From Brevundimonas nasdae (lineage in GTDB: Bacteria > Pseudomonadota > Alphaproteobacteria > Caulobacterales > Caulobacteraceae): a DNA stretch of 64,000 nt. Made by a program: the position numbers and the translations under genes. Of the stretch, positions 44,445-54,878 are shown piece by piece. Within the stretch, counting starts at the first letter, position 1; the number at the start of each line of letters is the position of its first letter. The stretch spans positions 62,001-126,000 of the forward strand of contig NZ_JAEPWN010000007.1 of the NCBI RefSeq assembly GCF_016654005.1, in the 5' to 3' direction. Under the pieces are notes generated by a model. It was given only the letters and a program-made list of their open reading frames with translations, was not told the origin of the DNA and did no database searches.

Positions 44445-45274
44445 GCACGGGGTTCAAGATTGGCGTCGTCTGCGCCAGTTCGCGCTTTGCGCCTGAGCGG
44501 GCCGAGGCGATCAAGGCCTGGATGGCCGAGCATTACCCCGACGGCGAGGTGGCGGTGGTCTTCCATCCCGCCTGCTTCCTGAAGCACGGCCATTTCGCAG
44601 GCGACGACCGGGCGCGCGCCGACGCCTTCGTCGAATACGCCAATGATCCCCGCATCGACGCCGTCTGGTTTGCGCGCGGCGGCTATGGCTCGTGCCGAAT
44701 CGCCGAAGCCGTCATTCCGCGCCTGAACGATGTGGCGCGCGGCAAACGCTATCTCGGCTATTCCGACGCGGGCAGCCTGCTGGCGGGCATGTACAAGGCC
44801 GGGTTCAAGCATCTGGCGCACGGGCCGATGGCTTCGGATTCCGTGCGGCATGACGAAACGGCTGAAGGCGCCATCGCCTGGCTGACGACGGGCCGCAGCG
44901 ACTGGATCGAACCGTCGCTGGCCGCGGATCCGCGACCCGCCGTCGCCTTCAACCTGACCATTATCGACCAGTTGCTGGGCACGGTCCTGGAGCCGGATCT
45001 TAGCGGTCATGTTCTGATGCTGGAGGAGGTCGCCGAGGCCGCCTACCGCGTCGACCGGATGATGTTTCATTTGACGGGGCAGGACAGCATCAAACGGGTG
45101 GCCGGAATTCGCCTGGGACGGGTATCTGAAATCCCGGAAAATGATCCCGATTTTGGTCTGACCCCGGAAGAAATCGTTCGTTACTGGTGCGTGAGAACGG
45201 GAATAGAATACCTGGGATCAGCCGACATCGGGCATGACGGCGCCAACAAGATCGTTCCTTTCGGCCCTCGTTGA
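44441..45274 (+). CDS. ldcA: Murein LD-carboxypeptidase family protein (S66)
   Basis: 277 aa S66 serine peptidase. Nucleophile Ser84 lies in ARGGYGSCRI; the Glu of LMLEEVAE and His of IGHDGANKIVPFG complete the S66 triad. GTG start inside GTGA overlapping the preceding stop. LdcA trims the terminal D-Ala from recycled murein tetrapeptides in the cytoplasm, a step just before Mpl, whose likely gene is nearby on the other strand. S66 also includes MccF-type immunity proteins, but the recycling context favours LdcA. Confidence 0.82.
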   Translation: MSTGFKIGVVCASSRFAPERAEAIKAWMAEHYPDGEVAVVFHPACFLKHGHFAGDDRARADAFVEYANDPRIDAVWFARGGYGSCRIAEAVIPRLNDVARGKRYLGYSDAGSLLAGMYKAGFKHLAHGPMASDSVRHDETAEGAIAWLTTGRSDWIEPSLAADPRPAVAFNLTIIDQLLGTVLEPDLSGHVLMLEEVAEAAYRVDRMMFHLTGQDSIKRVAGIRLGRVSEIPENDPDFGLTPEEIVRYWCVRTGIEYLGSADIGHDGANKIVPFGPR

Positions 45275-45445
45275 GTCAAACCGTGCGCGGCGCAAAAGAC
45301 ACAGTCTCGCCTTGATCGTTACGGTTAAGCTTGCACTCCTCTCGACAGCCGCGCGGTCTCAACGTCAGATGGGGGTCCGCGAGGCGTTAGGACTTCGTTA
45401 AGCCAAGGCGTTGGGGGACGCTGCGGCTTACGCCTTCTGCGATGC

Positions 45446-45487
45446 GGCGGTTCATCTGGAATTCGGGGGATGCCTGGATGAACCGCC
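45446..45487. promoter_or_regulatory. Hairpin in the leader of dnaG
   Basis: GGCGGTTCATC (45446-45456) pairs perfectly with GATGAACCGCC (45477-45487). The 11-bp stem lies 55 nt upstream of the dnaG start with no T tract, so it is either a leader structure or an operator. The rest of the 268-nt gap before dnaG shows nothing else recognisable. Confidence 0.45.
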
Positions 45488-45542
45488 TGATCGTCCCTTG
45501 TCTCCATCGACGTGAAGGGCCTGAGGGCCTAAGGATCGCGCG

Positions 45543-47405
45543 GTGCGTTTCGACGAAAGATTTATTGACGAACTGAAGGCCCGCCTTCGACCGTCCGACG
45601 TGATCGGGCGGACGGTGAAGCTGAAACGTCAGGGCCGCGAATATGTCGGCCTGTCGCCCTTCTCGAAGGAGAAGTCGCCGTCCTTCTTCGTCAACGACGA
45701 CAAGGGTTTCTTCCACGACTTCTCGTCCGGCAAGCACGGCGACATCATCAGTTTCCTGCAGGAGACGGAGCGGCTGAGCTTTGTCGAGGCGGTGCAGCGG
45801 CTGGCGGGCGAGGCGGGGATGCAGTTGCCGGCCGAAGACCCCAAGGAGGCCGAGCGCGAGCAGAAACGGCAGGGCCTGTCCGACTGGATGGACCTGGCCC
45901 AGAAATGGTTCGCCGCGAACCTGCGCCGCACGCCGGGCAAGGCGGCGCGCGAATATCTGGAAAAGCGCGGCCTGCCGGAGGATCAATGGGAGCGGTTCGG
46001 TCTGGGCTATGCGCCCAATGACCGCGAGGGGCTGAAACAGGCGTTGATCCAGCGCGGCGCGCGGCCTGCTGAACTGGTCGAGGCGGGGCTGCTGATCTCG
46101 CCCGAAAGCGGCGGCCAACCCTATGACCGGTTCCGCGACCGCCTGATGTTCCCGATCCTGGATGCGCGCGGGCGGATCGTCAGCTTCGGCGGGCGGGCCA
46201 TGAACCCTGACGACCGGGCCAAATATCTGAACGGCCCGGAAAGCCCGCTGTTTCACAAGGGGGCCACGCTCTACGGCCTGCCGGAAGCGCGGCGGATACT
46301 GGGGGCTGAAAGCCGCAACGATCAGGCCATCATCGTGGTCGAAGGCTATATGGACGTCATCGCCTGCCAGCGCGCGGGCCTGCCGGCCGTGGCGCCGATG
46401 GGCACGGCCCTGACCGAGGAACAGATGGAGCGGCTGTGGCGCGTGTCGCATGAGCCGGTTCTGTGTTTCGACGGCGATGCGGCGGGCCTGCGCGCCGCCT
46501 ATCGCGCCATCGAACGCTCGCTGCCGCTGCTGAAGGCCGGGCGGTCTTTCCGGTTCTCGCTGCTGGGGGCCGGGCAAGACCCTGACGACATTCTGCGCGA
46601 CAAGGGCGCGCCTGCGTTGCGGCAGGCTTTGGCCGAGACGCATGGGTTCGCCGAGGTGCTGTTCCGCCGCGAACAGGAGTTGGAGCCGCTGGACACGCCC
46701 GAGCGCAAGGCCGGGTTCAAGGCGCGGCTGCGCAACACCGCCTCGGCCATTCAGGACAAGGATCTGGCCGAACAGTACAGGCGCGATCTGTTCGAGCGGT
46801 TCGACGCCCTGTTCCCCCGCACGCCGCAACGCGCGCCCTGGACGCCGGGGCAGGGCAAGGGGCGTTTCGGCGGGCCGCCGCCCAAGTTGGGCCAGACGGC
46901 GGAGGGGGCGCAGGCGATGCAGTCCCTGTTCCGCGCCATAGAGCCGGTGCCCGCCGCCCTGGCCCACGGCGCCATCGATGATCCTGAGCGGATGGACGAC
47001 CATCTGGAGGAGATCGCGGCGCACGGATTCGGCGACAAGGGGCTGGATGGACTGGCTCAGGAACTGGTTCGTCTGCGTCTGTCGGGTCAGAGCCTTGACT
47101 CTGCCGCCCTGCGACGCCATCTGGCGCAATCGGGTCATGATGCCTTAGTGCGCGAGGTCGAGAAGGCGGCGGCAAAGTCCGGCGCGCCATTCCTGGCCGC
47201 AAATGCGCCCCTCGCCGAGGCAAGGGTCCGATGGTCGCAGGCGTTCGACGCTTCAACCCGCGTAGCGGCGTTGGAGGACGCCTTGTCCCAGGCGCGCAAT
47301 GTGCCTGGGCAGGATGAAGCTTTCCGTCGGCTGAAGGCCGAGCGGGATGCGCTTCGCCGTGCGATCAAAGCCGGAACGATTTGGGAAGACAGCGCGGGCG
47401 CGTAA
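45543..47405 (+). CDS. dnaG: DNA primase
   Basis: 620 aa. It makes RNA primers for replication. N-terminal CHC2-like domain, TOPRIM catalytic core (IIVVEGYMDVIA with Glu, FDGDAAGLRAA with the Asp pair) and a C-terminal helicase-binding domain. The zinc ligands of the standard Cys-Pro-Phe-His...Cys-x-x-Cys ribbon are replaced: Ser38, Ser41, Asp59 and Ser62 in GLSPFSKEK and FFHDFSSGKHGD, so it probably binds no zinc. Loss of these ligands is known to me in alphaproteobacterial primases. GTG start, AAGGA upstream. rpoD follows 74 nt later; rpsU, the usual first gene, is absent. Confidence 0.95.
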   Translation: MRFDERFIDELKARLRPSDVIGRTVKLKRQGREYVGLSPFSKEKSPSFFVNDDKGFFHDFSSGKHGDIISFLQETERLSFVEAVQRLAGEAGMQLPAEDPKEAEREQKRQGLSDWMDLAQKWFAANLRRTPGKAAREYLEKRGLPEDQWERFGLGYAPNDREGLKQALIQRGARPAELVEAGLLISPESGGQPYDRFRDRLMFPILDARGRIVSFGGRAMNPDDRAKYLNGPESPLFHKGATLYGLPEARRILGAESRNDQAIIVVEGYMDVIACQRAGLPAVAPMGTALTEEQMERLWRVSHEPVLCFDGDAAGLRAAYRAIERSLPLLKAGRSFRFSLLGAGQDPDDILRDKGAPALRQALAETHGFAEVLFRREQELEPLDTPERKAGFKARLRNTASAIQDKDLAEQYRRDLFERFDALFPRTPQRAPWTPGQGKGRFGGPPPKLGQTAEGAQAMQSLFRAIEPVPAALAHGAIDDPERMDDHLEEIAAHGFGDKGLDGLAQELVRLRLSGQSLDSAALRRHLAQSGHDALVREVEKAAAKSGAPFLAANAPLAEARVRWSQAFDASTRVAALEDALSQARNVPGQDEAFRRLKAERDALRRAIKAGTIWEDSAGA

Positions 47406-47479
47406 CCTTACGGCTCGCCAGGCATTATATTTTTCGTCGGGGCGGATTGATCACCCCCTCGGCTGGAGACTGACTGAAT

Positions 47480-49423
<1,944 letters not shown>

Positions 49424-49433
49424 AGATGATAAG

Positions 49434-49461
49434 GGGCGGCTCCGACGGAGCCGCCCTTTTT
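49434..49461 (+). terminator. Intrinsic terminator after rpoD
   Basis: GGGCGGCTCC (49434-49443) and GGAGCCGCCC (49447-49456) form a perfect 10-bp stem with a 3-nt GAC loop, followed by TTTTTC. It is 11 nt past the rpoD stop. Confidence 0.92.
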
Positions 49462-49520
49462 CTATGGGTGCGGCCGGGCGCCGCCCTTTCGCCGCCACGG
49501 AATCAGTTAGGCTGGCGTCC

Positions 49521-50279
49521 ATGATCCAGGCCGTCCGTTCCCATTGGCCGCGAGCGGCGCTGCTCGTGGCGCTGGCCGTCTTGACCGGCTGCGGACGCGC
49601 TGCGCCGCCGCCGACCACCCCCTATCCGGGCCGTCCCAGCCGCTATGAGGCGCCTCTGGTCGGCGCCCTGATCGACCAGCGCGTCACCGACCAGACCCGC
49701 GCAGCCGTGATCCGCGAGGGCGCCAGCTATGGCCAGTGTCTGGCGCAACTCAGCGCCTCGCGTGTGACCTTCAGCCCCGTGCCGAACCGCACCAACTCGG
49801 CCGTCTGCGGCCTAAAGGAGGGCGGGGTGCTGGGGCCGGACATGGGCACGGTGGCGCGCATGGCGCCCGGCGATGTGGAGATGACGTGCCAGACGGCACT
49901 GGCGCTCAGCATCTGGCGGCGTCAGGTGCTGGAGCCTGCGGCGCGCGAAATCATGGGCTCCGACGTCGTGCAGATCGACCATTTCGGCGCCTACGCCTGT
50001 CGCAATGTGAATAATGGCGGCGTCAGCAACCGCGTCAGCGCCCATGCCCAGGCGGCGGCGTTCGACTTCTCAGGCGTGCGCCTGCGCGACGGCCGCCGCA
50101 TCACTGTTCTGGCCGACTGGAACGGGAATGGGCCGGGCGGGGCTGCAGGCGGGCGGTTCATGCGCCGCATTCGGGACGACGCCTGCCGCATCTTCGGCAC
50201 GACGCTGAGCCCGGATTACAACGCCGTCCACCGCGACCACCTGCATCTGGAGGCGACCAACACCCAGTTCTGCCGCTGA
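49521..50279 (+). CDS. Extensin-like_C family lipoprotein
   Basis: 252 aa. Lipoprotein signal with LTGC (acylated Cys24). The Extensin-like_C (DUF) domain has a metallopeptidase-like metal site: His175 (SAHAQAAAFDF), Asp182, and His240/His242 (RDHLHLEA), the arrangement of LAS/VanY-type enzymes. Several Cys (73, 96, 123, 160, 222, 251) suggest disulfides. Likely acts on peptidoglycan in the periplasm, although activity has not been shown for this family. ATG 49521 begins the signal; the longer frame upstream does not. Confidence 0.87.
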   Translation: MIQAVRSHWPRAALLVALAVLTGCGRAAPPPTTPYPGRPSRYEAPLVGALIDQRVTDQTRAAVIREGASYGQCLAQLSASRVTFSPVPNRTNSAVCGLKEGGVLGPDMGTVARMAPGDVEMTCQTALALSIWRRQVLEPAAREIMGSDVVQIDHFGAYACRNVNNGGVSNRVSAHAQAAAFDFSGVRLRDGRRITVLADWNGNGPGGAAGGRFMRRIRDDACRIFGTTLSPDYNAVHRDHLHLEATNTQFCR

Positions 50280-50282
50280 GGA

Positions 50283-50630
50283 TCAGCCGTCGATCAGGGT
50301 TTCGAACCCGCCGAAGATCATCCGCTTGCCGTCAAAGGGCATTTCCGCACCGGCTAAGCGCTCGTCCTGCATCATCTTCTCCCAGGCGGCGTCGCGGGTC
50401 GCCTTGTCGGGCCAGGTGATCCAGCCGACGGCGACGGTTTCGCCGTCCTTCAGCGCCACGGCGCGGCGGAAGTCGGTCTGTTTGCCTTCCGGCACGTCCT
50501 CGCCCCAGGTCTCGGTGACCTTCAGGGCCCCGTGCTCCTTGAAGACGACGGTGCTGGTGCGCGAATGCTCCAGATAGGCGGCCTTGTTCTCGGTCGGCAC
50601 GGCGATGACGGTGATGTCGAGGAAGCTCAT
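50283..50630 (-). CDS. DUF1428-family protein
   Basis: 115 aa small alpha/beta-barrel dimer-type protein. The family fold is seen in MSFLDITVIAVPTENKAAYLEHS, YKEHGAL-type FKEHGALKVTETWGEDVPEGK and EMPFDGKRMIFGGFETL. AAGGAA precedes the ATG; the reading frame also runs on upstream but only as the broken SRPBCC gene. It ends a small minus-strand operon with SRPBCC and two VOC genes. Function unknown; the family often sits with stress or antibiotic-resistance-type small proteins. Confidence 0.87.
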   Translation of the reverse strand: MSFLDITVIAVPTENKAAYLEHSRTSTVVFKEHGALKVTETWGEDVPEGKQTDFRRAVALKDGETVAVGWITWPDKATRDAAWEKMMQDERLAGAEMPFDGKRMIFGGFETLIDG

Positions 50631-50659
50631 GGTCGTTTCCTTCTCCAGTGCGGGATCGT

Positions 50660-51122
50660 TCAGCGATCCGCTTGTTCGGCCAGTTCGGCCAGTTGATCGG
50701 CGACTGCGCCCCAGCCCTGGACGAAGCCCATGGCCTTGTGCGTCTCCATCGCCTTTTCCTCCCAATGACGGGCGATGGAGGTGTAGCGCGTGCCGCCCGC
50801 TTCGGCCTCGAAGGTGTCGATGCGGACGAAGTTCAGGTCGCCCGCCTGCGGAACCCAGCCCTCGGTCATGGCGCCGGTCGACACCATTTTTTCGTGCCGG
50901 TTCGATCTCCAGGAAGACCCCGGAATAGGGATGGCGTTCACCCTCGGGCGACTGCAGGACGATATTGGCCCGCCCGCCGACCCGCAGGTCCCAGTCAACC
51001 ACCGGCGTGGTCCAGGGGCGGGGACAGAACCATTCGCCGGTCTGCTCCACATAGACTTTCCAGACCGTCTCGGGTGAGGCCTTGATCAGGCGGCTGACGC
51101 TGAGTTCGTAGAGTTCGGACAT
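50660..51122 (-). pseudogene. SRPBCC (AHSA1/START-like) protein broken by a +1 frameshift in an A6 run
   Basis: About 150 codons of an SRPBCC ligand-binding-domain gene are split over two frames. The first part reads MSELYELSVSRLIKASPETV to GVFLEIEPARK; the second continues in another frame as MVSTGAMTEGWVPQAG to DQLAELAEQADR. The join falls on a run of six A on the coding strand (plus coordinates 50887-50892); with five A the frame would be whole. As read, the gene runs out of frame and into DUF1428. It may be a true mutation or a homopolymer sequencing error; A6 is short for productive slippage. It is 3 nt downstream of the VOC gene. Confidence 0.85.
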
Positions 51123-51125
51123 GGA

Positions 51126-51626
51126 TCAGGCTTTCGACTGTGCGGCGTCGGCGGCGGCGTTCAGGGCGGCGATGTCGATCTTCTTCATCGTCATCATGGC
51201 CTCGAAGGCGGCGCGGGTGCGGGCGGGGTCTGGGTCGTCATAGAAGGCCAGAAGGCGGCGTGGGGTGATCTGCCAGTTGAGGCCCCAGCGGTCCTTGCAC
51301 CAGCCGCAGTCGCTTTCCTTGCCGCCGTTGCCGACGATGGCGTTCCACAGGCGATCGGTCTCGGCCTGGTCTTCGGTCACGATCACGAAGGACACGGCCT
51401 CGGTGTGGGGGAAGATCGGACCGCCGTTCAGCCCCAGATAGCGCCGACCCGCCAGAGTGAACTCCACCAGCAGTTCGGCGCCCGCCGGCGCTGATGGATT
51501 GTCGGCGGGGCTGTCGACCACGCGGTCGACATGGCTGTCGGGCAGGCCCAGCGACACATAGAACTCCGCCGCCAGCCGCGCCTGCCCCAGGTCGTACCAG
51601 AGGCAGGGAATGATCTTGTCGGTCAT
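51126..51626 (-). CDS. VOC-family protein, PhnB-like (3-demethylubiquinone-type)
   Basis: 166 aa. N-terminal IIPCLWYDLGQARLAAEFYVSL, and ESDCGWCKDRWGLNWQITPRRLL, which is the PhnB/3-demethylubiquinone-like VOC pattern. AAGGAG precedes the ATG. It is the second gene in the small operon divergent from an HxlR regulator. It belongs to a superfamily of metal-dependent dioxygenases, isomerases and resistance proteins; the substrate is unknown. Confidence 0.85.
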   Translation of the reverse strand: MTDKIIPCLWYDLGQARLAAEFYVSLGLPDSHVDRVVDSPADNPSAPAGAELLVEFTLAGRRYLGLNGGPIFPHTEAVSFVIVTEDQAETDRLWNAIVGNGGKESDCGWCKDRWGLNWQITPRRLLAFYDDPDPARTRAAFEAMMTMKKIDIAALNAAADAAQSKA

Positions 51627-51662
51627 CGCATCGTCTCCTTATGGTTGCTGCTGGAGGGTGGT

Positions 51663-52106
51663 TCAGTTCGCGGTTGCCTGGGCGGCGAAGGTCTCTGGTC
51701 CGGCGGCGACGGCGGCGGGGTCCATCCACATCGGCTCCCAGATATGGCCGTCCGGGTCGGCGTAGCCGCGACCGTACATGAAGCCGTGATCCTGGATCGG
51801 ATTGGGGTCGATCAGGCCGCCCGCAGCGCCTGCCTTGGCCACGACGGCGTCGACCGCCTCACGGCTGTCGCACGAGTAGCACAGCGACATCTGGGCCGAG
51901 ACATGGGCGTCGGGGATTTGGCGGTCGGTGAAGGTGCGCCATTTGTCGTGGGTCAGGATCATGACGTGGATCACGTCCGAAATGACCATGCAGGCGGCGG
52001 TGTCGTCGCTGAACATCGGGTTCCTGGTCGCGCCCACCGCTTCGTAGAAGGCAATGGACCGGTTCAGGTCGGCGACGGGCAGGTTGATGAAAATCATCGG
52101 AGGCAC
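51663..52106 (-). CDS. VOC-family (glyoxalase-like) protein
   Basis: 147 aa. GTG 52106 is chosen as start because AGGAG lies 7 nt before it; the ATG at 52097 has no ribosome site. Motifs FINLPVADLNRSIAFYEAVGA and GYADPDGHIWEPMWMDP fit the lactoylglutathione-lyase-like VOC fold with Glu as metal ligand. First gene of the minus-strand operon facing the HxlR gene, so its regulation by that protein is likely. Confidence 0.85.
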   Translation of the reverse strand: MPPMIFINLPVADLNRSIAFYEAVGATRNPMFSDDTAACMVISDVIHVMILTHDKWRTFTDRQIPDAHVSAQMSLCYSCDSREAVDAVVAKAGAAGGLIDPNPIQDHGFMYGRGYADPDGHIWEPMWMDPAAVAAGPETFAAQATAN

Positions 52107-52154
52107 GGCGTTTCTCCTCTGCTTGGGTTTGCGAAACCTGCGCCCCGAGATTAC

Positions 52155-52168
52155 CATAGTCAACTATG
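52155..52168. promoter_or_regulatory. Palindrome CATAGT-CA-ACTATG, candidate HxlR operator
   Basis: A 14-bp dyad with 6-bp perfect arms lies between the divergent VOC operon and the HxlR gene and covers its start codon (ATG at 52166). Binding by the HxlR product would repress both. This TAGT-ACTA layout is like dyads at other HxlR genes, from memory rather than a search. Confidence 0.6.
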
Positions 52169-52849
52169 AAGTTAGAAAAGATAACTGCTAAGGCGGGCCG
52201 CAGATATCACGACGCCTGTGGGGCGGCCCACGGCCTTGATCTGGTGGGTGAACGCTGGGCGCTGCTTGTGGTTCGCGAGCTGATGATGGGGCCGCGTCGG
52301 TTCGGGGATCTGAGGAAGGATCTGCACGGCATATCCGCCAACGTCCTGACCCAGCGGCTGGAAGGGCTGGAGGCGTCGGGCATCGTCCAGCGGCGCAAAC
52401 TGCCGCCGCCCGCCTCGGTTCAGGTCTATGAACTGACGGACTGGGGCTATGAGATCGAGCCGGTCTTCATGGTGCTGGGGCGCTGGGCGGCGCGGTCGCC
52501 GCAACACGACCCGACCCTGCCGATCAGCGCCGTCTCGATCATGCAATCCTTCATGACCATGTTCGACCCGTCCCTGGCGGGCGACGCCGACATGACCCTG
52601 GGCTTCGTCTTCGGCGACGAGAGTTTTCGGGTGACGGTGGGCGAGGGCGTCCTGAAGGCGCGGCGTGACGCCGTCGATGACGCCGACGTGGTGGTGACGA
52701 CGGCTCCCCAGGTCACGGCGGCGGCGGTCTATGGCAAGGCGCCGCTGGCGGTTCTTGAGGCCGAGGGCGCGATGGCGATCAGCGGCGACCGCGCGGTGTT
52801 TGAGCGTTATGTCAGCTTCTTCCACCTGCCGGAGAAGGCAGGCGTCTGA
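52166..52849 (+). CDS. HxlR-family transcriptional regulator with C-terminal sterol-carrier-like domain
   Basis: 227 aa. The N-terminal winged helix has the HxlR signature (GLDLVGERWALLVVRELMMGPRRFGDLRKDLHGISANVLTQRL). Residues about 110-227 are a SCP2-like or small-molecule-binding domain (SLAGDADMTLGFVFGDESFRV). It is divergent from the VOC/SRPBCC/DUF1428 operon, with a dyad at its own start; the role is inferred to be regulation of that operon in response to an unknown ligand or redox signal. Confidence 0.88.
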   Translation: MKLEKITAKAGRRYHDACGAAHGLDLVGERWALLVVRELMMGPRRFGDLRKDLHGISANVLTQRLEGLEASGIVQRRKLPPPASVQVYELTDWGYEIEPVFMVLGRWAARSPQHDPTLPISAVSIMQSFMTMFDPSLAGDADMTLGFVFGDESFRVTVGEGVLKARRDAVDDADVVVTTAPQVTAAAVYGKAPLAVLEAEGAMAISGDRAVFERYVSFFHLPEKAGV

Positions 52850-52858
52850 ACGGCTCGG

Positions 52859-53878
52859 TCAGCGCGCGGTCGCGCCGACCGGCATGGGCTGAAGATCCAG
52901 CAGGGCGAACAGGCGGGCGTCCTCGTCTTCTTCCGGGTTAGGCGTGGTCAAAAGCTTGCCGCCGACGAAGATGGAGTTGGCGCCCGCCAGGAAGCACAGG
53001 GCCTGCATCTCCGGGGTCATGGTCTCGCGCCCCGCCGACAGCCGCACCATGGCGCGCGGGCAGACCAGACGGGCGACGGCGACCGTGCGGACGAACTCGA
53101 TCGGATCAATCTCGCCCGCCTTCAGAACCCGTTCGCCCAGCGGGGTGCCGGTCACCGGGACCAGGGCGTTGACCGGCAGGCTGTCGGGATGGGCGGGCAG
53201 GGTGGCCAGGGCGTGCAGCAGGCCCGCGCGGTCGCGTCGCGCCTCGCCCATGCCGACAATGCCGCCGCAGCAGGTGTTCATGCCCGCGTCGCGCACATGC
53301 TCCAGCGTGTCCAGCCGGTCCTGATAGGTGCGGGTGGTGACGACCTCGGCGTAATAGTCGGGGCCGGTGTCGAGGTTATGGTTGTAATAGTCCAGACCGG
53401 CGTCCTTCAGCTGGCGCGCCTGATCGGCGGTCAGCATGCCCAGGGTGGCGCAGGTCTCAAGGCCCAGGGCCTTCACGCCCGAGATCATCTTCGCCAGGCG
53501 CGGCGTGTCGCGGTCCTTCAACTCGCGCCAGGCGGCGCCCATGCAGAAGCGGCTGGCCCCGCCTGCCTTGGCGGCGGCGGCCTCGGCGATGACGACGTCG
53601 GCGTCCAGAAGCTTTTCGGCCTTCAGTCCGGTCTTGAAACTGGCCGACTGGGAGCAGTAGCCGCAGTTCTCGGCGCAGCCGCCGGTCTTGATCGACAGAA
53701 GCTGCGACTTCTGGATCTGGCTGGGGTCGAACCAGGTCCGGTGGACGGATGCGGCCTCGAACACCAGCTCCATGAAGGGGCGGGCGAACAGGGCCTCGAC
53801 CTCCTCCAGCGTCCAGTCATGGCGGGGATGCGCCATATCGGGGCGGGCGGTCAGGGTGCGGGACAGATCATCAGCCAT
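52859..53878 (-). CDS. bioB: Biotin synthase
   Basis: 339 aa radical-SAM enzyme inserting sulfur into dethiobiotin. The SAM cluster ligands are Cys68, Cys72 and Cys75 ([12 protein letters not shown]). [24 protein letters not shown] and [11 protein letters not shown], with the second cluster Cys, are typical. Two Met starts are possible (53878, 53836), neither with a clear ribosome site. No other bio gene is adjacent, a common situation in alphaproteobacteria. Confidence 0.96.
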   Translation of the reverse strand: MADDLSRTLTARPDMAHPRHDWTLEEVEALFARPFMELVFEAASVHRTWFDPSQIQKSQLLSIKTGGCAENCGYCSQSASFKTGLKAEKLLDADVVIAEAAAAKAGGASRFCMGAAWRELKDRDTPRLAKMISGVKALGLETCATLGMLTADQARQLKDAGLDYYNHNLDTGPDYYAEVVTTRTYQDRLDTLEHVRDAGMNTCCGGIVGMGEARRDRAGLLHALATLPAHPDSLPVNALVPVTGTPLGERVLKAGEIDPIEFVRTVAVARLVCPRAMVRLSAGRETMTPEMQALCFLAGANSIFVGGKLLTTPNPEEDEDARLFALLDLQPMPVGATAR

Positions 53879-53964
53879 GTCCGCAAATTAGCAGCCGTCC
53901 AACTTGCCGCAAAGCTGGGACTTGAAGACGTTGTTACCTGAGTGGAAAGGCCCGTGGTACGGAT

Positions 53965-54777
53965 TCAGGGCGTGACGGGCTGGAACGCCCGGACATAATC
54001 GACCTCCATGGTCTGGGGCAGGGCGTCGTCGTCAATGCCCTGGGCGCCGCCCCAGTCGCCGCCGACGGCGATGTTCAGGATCAGGCGGAACGGCTTGTCG
54101 AACGGCCAGGTTTCCGGTCGCCCCTCGCCGTCGTTGGCGAAGCTGTAATAGGGTTGGTCGTCGATCATGAAGGTCACCGCCTCGGGCCCCCACTGCACCT
54201 GGTAGCGATGGAAAGTCTGGCAGGCGTCGTCGATCTGGGCCGCGCCTCCGCGTTCGGTCTTGGCGATGTGGTTATAGGCCTGGGTGTGGACCGTGCTGTG
54301 GATCACGCCTGGCGCATGGCCGACATGCTCCATGATGTCGATTTCGCCGCCCAGCGGCCAGCCTGACGGCTGGACCGGCAGCATCCAGATCGCGGGCCAT
54401 GTGCCGCGTCCGCACGGCAGTTTTGCGCGGACCTCGATCAGGCCGTAGGTCCAGCCGGGAGCGGTGCTGAGCAGGCGGGCGGATGTATAGGCCTGGCCGC
54501 CCCAGTCGGGCGCGTCGGACAGGGTTTCACGCCGCGCGGTCAGGATCAGCCTGCCGTTCTCGACCCGCGCATTCTCCAGCCGTTCGACGGCGTAATACTG
54601 GGCTTCATTGTTGTGCCAGCCTTCGCGGTTGCGGCTGGCGTCATAGGTCCAACGCGAAGGGTCCGGCAGGCCGTCCTGATCGAACTCGTCCGCCCAGACC
54701 AGGACATGGCCCGCGGGCGTCGTCGCCTGTGCGGGCGCGCCAGCCAGCATCACACCCGCAATCAGCCCTGTAATCAT
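53965..54777 (-). CDS. Secreted glycoside hydrolase family 16 protein
   Basis: 270 aa. Signal peptide (MITGLIAGVMLAGAPAQA). GH16 jelly-roll with catalytic GGEIDIMEHVGH (nucleophile Glu145, Asp147, acid/base Glu150), WADEFDQDGLPDPSRWTYD at the start, and LNIAVGGDWGG near the end. Likely endo-beta-1,3-glucanase (laminarinase) or a related polysaccharide hydrolase; the exact substrate needs assay. Monocistronic. Confidence 0.92.
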   Translation of the reverse strand: MITGLIAGVMLAGAPAQATTPAGHVLVWADEFDQDGLPDPSRWTYDASRNREGWHNNEAQYYAVERLENARVENGRLILTARRETLSDAPDWGGQAYTSARLLSTAPGWTYGLIEVRAKLPCGRGTWPAIWMLPVQPSGWPLGGEIDIMEHVGHAPGVIHSTVHTQAYNHIAKTERGGAAQIDDACQTFHRYQVQWGPEAVTFMIDDQPYYSFANDGEGRPETWPFDKPFRLILNIAVGGDWGGAQGIDDDALPQTMEVDYVRAFQPVTP

Positions 54778-54878
54778 CGACGGTCCCTTCAGCGTTCCCC
54801 GTCAGGGATAGGACAGGACAGGTCTGGCGCCAAACCGGCGATATGCCGCGCGTTCGCCGGACCGCCGATCCGGTCAGT

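Noticed and set aside
50885..50895. Programmed frameshifting at the A6 run
   Set aside because: The shift needed is +1, not the -1 typical of A-AAA-AAx slippery sites; A6 is also short for polymerase slippage, and no stimulatory structure was evident.
50283..51122. 279-codon frame as a natural SRPBCC-DUF1428 fusion
   Set aside because: The middle is out-of-frame Arg/His/Gly-rich sequence, and the true SRPBCC C-terminus is found in the neighbouring frame, so this is a frameshift artefact.
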